From NCBI GenBank assembly GCA_016199985.1, contig JACQFQ010000004.1, forward strand, positions 167,570-231,569: a stretch of DNA of 64,000 bases, read 5' to 3'. A program made the translations under genes and the position numbers. This DNA comes from Verrucomicrobiota bacterium. GTDB taxonomy: Bacteria > Verrucomicrobiota > Verrucomicrobiia > Limisphaerales > UBA11320. Shown one piece after another: positions 60,999 through 64,000 of the stretch. The notes beneath the pieces are model-generated. The model ran no database searches and had not been told where the DNA came from. It was given only the letters and a program-made list of their open reading frames with translations. How positions within the stretch are numbered: the stretch's first letter is position 1; each line of letters starts with the position of its first letter.

Positions 60999-63485
60999 TC
61001 AAGGCACGTCGAGATTCAGGCGCAGATAACGATGTTGGGTTCCGCGCGGGATGGCGACCTTCGCCTCCTGGATGGTGTATCCAGGCAAGGAGAACAGGTC
61101 GGTGCGGTCGACAATGGTGGCAGGCGCTCCGGTCCACGGAACGAGACCGACGGACCAGTCCGATCCGGCCTCCACGCCACGATAACCATTCCGCTTGAGC
61201 CATCGCAGCACAAGGTCGCCGCCACCGTGATAGATGCTCACCCATGGAGACCCATCCGCATGGAGCGGGTCGCTGCCGACATAGGCCTCGAAGGCATTGC
61301 TGCGTCCGTCGTCGTCGGGGTCCGCGCTCGGCGCCCAGAAATCGCTGAGCCCCGTTCGGCTGACCACCGCGCCGCCGAAAGTGGACGCCGCCCAGGCGTC
61401 GTACTCAGGATTGTACTTTCCGAAGAGATCGATCGAAGGCCACTCCTTGGCGTCGTCGATGCCCTTCATGAGATCCAGCACGGTGGCTTCGAAAAGGCCG
61501 GAGGGCCAATCGCTGCTATGGACGGAGTTGCAAGCGTAGGCGAAGGCCTGGCTGCCGTCGTCGCTCACGACCAGGATCGCCTGGGTTCCGGCCATTGCGC
61601 CGTTGTGCTGCCACCAGGTCTTGCCATTACGAGATGAAGGATACCAACCAAGCCCGTAGCTCGACGTGCCGCCGTTGCAGCTCGGCTGGCCATTGCCCTT
61701 TTGCATCTGAGAGAGCGCGTAGGAGCCGATGATGTCGCGATGGCGGGGATTGCCATCGATCCGGCGGGCCAGGAGCAGAAGATCGGACGGCTTGGTGATC
61801 CAGCCAGTGCTGCCATCCATCCGAGCGGGCCAGATCGCTTCAGGGGTACCCCACTGATTCCCAGCGTAATAAGAAACCTCGTTGAACTGCCGGTCGGCCG
61901 CGGTCCGGCCCCCGAGCGACAGGGACGTCATGCCGCAAGGATCGAACACCTGAGCCTTGGCGTAGGCTTCGAAGCTGAGGCCCGAAATCTTCTCCGGGAT
62001 GCGCGCCACCACCTGGTAGTTGAAGTTGTTGTAGCAGTCCATGGTCCCGGGCGTCGACGACATGCCCACGTTGTCGAGCTGGTAGCCGATGATCTTGGCA
62101 TGATCCGTTCCGAACGCGGGTTCGTCGTTGTACCAAAGCTTGCCCTGATCGGTCCAGCCCGAGGTCATCGTCATCAATTCCCGCAGACTGATCGACTTCT
62201 CGGCGGCGCTGTACGCCTTCGTGCCGTAGTCCGTCCCGAACAAGGCGCCGGCGCCGAAAGCTTTGCTGTCGAGGCTCCATGCGGCCGAATCCTCCAGCGC
62301 CCGCAACGCCGACACCGCGCAGATGGTTTTGGAGGAGCTCGCGATGCGCCAGCGATGCTGCGCATGAGCCACCTCGCCGTTGGCCGTGTTGGCGTAGCCG
62401 AATCCGCGGGCGTAGACGAGGCGGCCTTCACGGGCAATGGCCAGCGACAGCCCTGGAAGCGAGCGAGCGCTCATGTAGTTCTGCACGGCCGTGGAGAGGG
62501 TCCCGAGTCGGGCGCTCGAAAGTCCGCCGTTCCTCACCCAGCAGGCGTTGTAACGCGCGTCCGCGCCCACGTTGTAAGGCTCGACGAAGACGGGGCGATA
62601 GCCTTGATGCTCGGCGTTGATATTGTTCGCTTCGAAATCGCCCGCGCTCATGCCGTGGTAGCACCAGCCCTCTCCCAGGCTCGTCTTGCGCCACACAGCC
62701 GTGAAAAGCTCAGATCCGTTGGAATCGAACCCGCTGACCCGCCAAAGGTAGTGACCGCTTGCGCCCATGGAATTGAAGTCCGACTGATACTGCGCGGAGG
62801 TCCGGGAATAACGCACCTGGGGGTCGAGAGTGGATCCCTGAGCCCAAATGCCCGCGTGCAGCGGAGTGCCGGAAACGGAGAACGCCGAGACGTCCACAAG
62901 GCCGAAGCCCGCGGCCTGGTTCGCGGTCGACGCGCTCTGATGCGCCGCCAAAGACTCCCCGAGCCGCACGCGCTGGGCGGGGCCGGATGTTTGTTCCCAA
63001 ATGCCGTTGTAGAACGCTATCCCGCCCACGCCAAACCCGTCCAACCATACCAGTCGAAAGCCCTGCCCATGGAGAGTGTTGTGGGTGCTGGTAAAGTCCG
63101 AGGCGGTCATGCCGTTGTGGGCGACCCAGCCCGTCGTCTTGGCGCTTTTTTCGAAAATGGCGACGTACCGGGCCTGGCCGCCGGACTCGCTTCCGCTCAG
63201 CCGGGTCAATCGCAGGGAGTAGGGAGCGGCGGTCCAGGTGTCGAACTCGCTCTGGAGAGTCGCTCCCGAAATGCCATGTCGCTCCACCCAAGGAATCGCT
63301 TGAGCCGTGATTCCTGCTGAAAGGATCAGAAGCAGGGCGAGCGCGGCGCGCTGGAACCGGCTGAAGCGCTGAGCGCCGCAGACGGGCTCATCTCCGAAGG
63401 AAGGGTTTGCTCGAGGGGAGTTCATTGGAAATGATTCTTTGGCGCACATGGGGGGTGTGTTTGTCCGCGTTGTATTGTTACTCAT
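60999..63485 (-). CDS. Polyglycine-hydrolase-like serine hydrolase (beta-lactamase fold with N-terminal tandem repeats)
   Basis: About 828 residues; ATGs at 63485, 63449 and 63425 are all possible starts, and the last puts the signal peptide (FQRAALALLLILSAGITAQA) nearest the N-terminus. Residues 65-335 hold tandem repeats of about 50 residues built on W...HGMSAGDF...GYRPVFVEPY, matching bacterial tandem repeat domain 1. Residues 340-690 are a class C beta-lactamase/esterase domain: the nucleophile Ser383 in SSSKT (SxxK), a YNN motif in MDCYNNFNYQVV, and HNG in WWQHNGAMAG. A DxDxDG-type calcium site and a beta-rich C-terminus follow. The same architecture occurs in polyglycine hydrolases. Substrate here is unknown. 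Confidence 0.85.
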   Translation of the reverse strand: MSNNTTRTNTPPMCAKESFPMNSPRANPSFGDEPVCGAQRFSRFQRAALALLLILSAGITAQAIPWVERHGISGATLQSEFDTWTAAPYSLRLTRLSGSESGGQARYVAIFEKSAKTTGWVAHNGMTASDFTSTHNTLHGQGFRLVWLDGFGVGGIAFYNGIWEQTSGPAQRVRLGESLAAHQSASTANQAAGFGLVDVSAFSVSGTPLHAGIWAQGSTLDPQVRYSRTSAQYQSDFNSMGASGHYLWRVSGFDSNGSELFTAVWRKTSLGEGWCYHGMSAGDFEANNINAEHQGYRPVFVEPYNVGADARYNACWVRNGGLSSARLGTLSTAVQNYMSARSLPGLSLAIAREGRLVYARGFGYANTANGEVAHAQHRWRIASSSKTICAVSALRALEDSAAWSLDSKAFGAGALFGTDYGTKAYSAAEKSISLRELMTMTSGWTDQGKLWYNDEPAFGTDHAKIIGYQLDNVGMSSTPGTMDCYNNFNYQVVARIPEKISGLSFEAYAKAQVFDPCGMTSLSLGGRTAADRQFNEVSYYAGNQWGTPEAIWPARMDGSTGWITKPSDLLLLARRIDGNPRHRDIIGSYALSQMQKGNGQPSCNGGTSSYGLGWYPSSRNGKTWWQHNGAMAGTQAILVVSDDGSQAFAYACNSVHSSDWPSGLFEATVLDLMKGIDDAKEWPSIDLFGKYNPEYDAWAASTFGGAVVSRTGLSDFWAPSADPDDDGRSNAFEAYVGSDPLHADGSPWVSIYHGGGDLVLRWLKRNGYRGVEAGSDWSVGLVPWTGAPATIVDRTDLFSLPGYTIQEAKVAIPRGTQHRYLRLNLDVP

Positions 63486-63800
63486 AAGAACGACTTTTAA
63501 CGTGTGCCGGGCCCGGTTTTTATCTCCATCAAGCTATGAACAGGGCTTTTCCCATGCAAGCCTGAAACCGCGCCAGCCTGCCATAAACCAAGCGGCGCCA
63601 CGCAACATTCTTCGACATTTCGGGCCAGAGTATTACAAGCGAATACGCAAACATCGGTGTGATCACGGATCACTCAAGGGGCATCCCCGTTAGAATCACA
63701 GCCAAGGGCGAAGCCCCGGTAAAAAAACGGCGGCTCTCGGATCGCAGGGCTCAATCCCCGCTCCCTCATCCCTGCCCTCCCGCCACGCAATGTTAAGAGC
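63486..63800. other. Intergenic region with small hairpins
   Basis: No gene is convincing here. The palindrome CCGGGCCCGG (63507-63516) precedes a T-run near the hydrolase start. Further right are GTGATC/GATCAC (63659-63673), GGGG/CCCC (63678-63688) and GGGC/GCCC (63706-63716). An unstarted frame ends near 63789 and could be remnant coding sequence. The left end of the insertion element may lie in this region. Confidence 0.4.
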
Positions 63801-63950
63801 TCAGGGACCCGACCGGCTCCGCTCGACCAGTCAAGTTTGTCCCCGATTGTTCAATGACAAGATGTGATAACCATCTGGAGCATTGAGAGAGCAGTCTCCC
63901 CACGGTAGGAGAATGTTTGTCGTTCAAAATCAAACATAACAACAACCGCA
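63801..63950 (+). ncRNA. Possible bridge RNA region of an IS110-group element
   Basis: In the IS110 group the guide (bridge) RNA is encoded in the non-coding end preceding the transposase. Here that leader folds into successive stem-loops: GGGAC/GTCCC (63804-63843) with a 30-base loop; a two-part stem TCAATG/CATTGA (63851-63886) enclosing AGATG/CATCT with an internal loop; and TCTCC/GGAGA (63895-63912). The arrangement is consistent with target- and donor-binding loops, but I cannot confirm guide complementarity because the element's right end and insertion site are not in view. Confidence 0.4.
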
Positions 63951-63960
63951 AAGAGACCGC

Positions 63961-64000
63961 ATGAAAGACCTCATGGCCGGATTGGACCTGCATAGCAACA
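63961..64000 (+). CDS. IS110-family transposase, N-terminus only
   Basis: Thirteen codons are visible before the right edge: M-K-D-L-M-A-G-L-D-L-H-S-N. The G-[IL]-D-x-H-[KS] pattern is the characteristic start of IS110 transposases, whose first aspartate belongs to the DEDD RuvC-like active site. A purine-rich stretch (AAAGAG) precedes the ATG. Only the start can be judged. Confidence 0.7.
   Translation, partial: MKDLMAGLDLHSN

Larger units (their letters stand above)
63801..64000 (+). mobile_element. IS110-family insertion sequence, left part
   Basis: Inferred from the transposase start at 63961 and the structured leader before it. The left boundary is approximate because IS110 elements lack terminal inverted repeats. 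The rest lies beyond the window. Confidence 0.5.

Noticed and set aside
63507..63521. CCGGGCCCGG palindrome followed by five T residues as a terminator
   Set aside because: A perfect palindrome leaves almost no loop, and no plus-strand gene ends there.

Overview
The window is about 63% G+C chromosomal DNA and almost certainly comes from a member of the Verrucomicrobiota, or a close relative in the Planctomycetes-Verrucomicrobia-Chlamydiae group. The evidence is the family content: paired DUF1549/DUF1553 + DUF1501 and DUF1592-type + DUF1552 genes with CxxCH motifs, a very large LTD/LamG/CotH surface protein, an autotransporter-associated beta-strand repeat protein, an ECF-like sigma factor of the kind common in this phylum, and secreted proteins ending in a verrucomicrobial-type tail (W... 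then RFYRL). Many genes lack a clear Shine-Dalgarno sequence, so several starts are uncertain.

Layout. 1-2876 (minus): a beta-strand repeat surface protein cut by the left edge. 3201-6558: a GntR(YtrA-like)/ABC ATPase/permease operon with an inverted-repeat operator. 6739-8349 (minus): an ABC-F ATPase. 8575-14598: a 2007-residue secreted multidomain protein. 14865-20135: gyrB-gyrA with a plausible promoter. 20363-21466: a DUF5009-like membrane acyltransferase. 21593-35849: a co-directional block of DUF1549/DUF1553, DUF1501, a Deg-like serine protease, a second Deg-like protein that has lost all three catalytic residues, a histidine kinase and response regulator, then DUF1592-type and DUF1552 proteins. 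36081-38677 (minus): pgk-tpiA-secG. 38827-39442: a Phd/YefM antitoxin with a frameshifted RelE/ParE toxin. 39648-43543 (minus): an orphan DNA methyltransferase and sufS-sufE-tatD. 43648-46889: an OmpA-like protein, a coiled-coil protein, an IscA-type carrier and HscB.

47294-54890 (mostly minus): a four-repeat secreted protein, a B12-binding radical SAM protein, a beta-CASP metallo-beta-lactamase protein, a DUF1232-like protein, fmt and DUF167. 55018-57189: a YyaL/DUF255 thioredoxin-fold protein. 57207-58257 (minus): a sigma factor and tRNA-Tyr. 58395-60859: tcdA and four small genes, one resembling a potassium-channel pore without a canonical selectivity filter. 60999-63485 (minus): a polyglycine-hydrolase-like serine hydrolase. 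63961 onward: the first residues of an IS110-family transposase running off the right edge.

The least expected signals are non-coding. Two intergenic regions (46945-47261 and 52929-53101) each hold a run of hairpins ending in a plus-strand intrinsic terminator with no gene on that strand to terminate. The first includes a stem with G-U pairs that form only in plus-strand RNA. The leader of the IS110 transposase also folds into consecutive stem-loops where this family encodes its bridge RNA. On the protein side, the active/inactive Deg protease pair and the GyrA quinolone-determining region (Ala and Pro where E. coli has Ser83 and Asp87) are the clearest departures from the expected.
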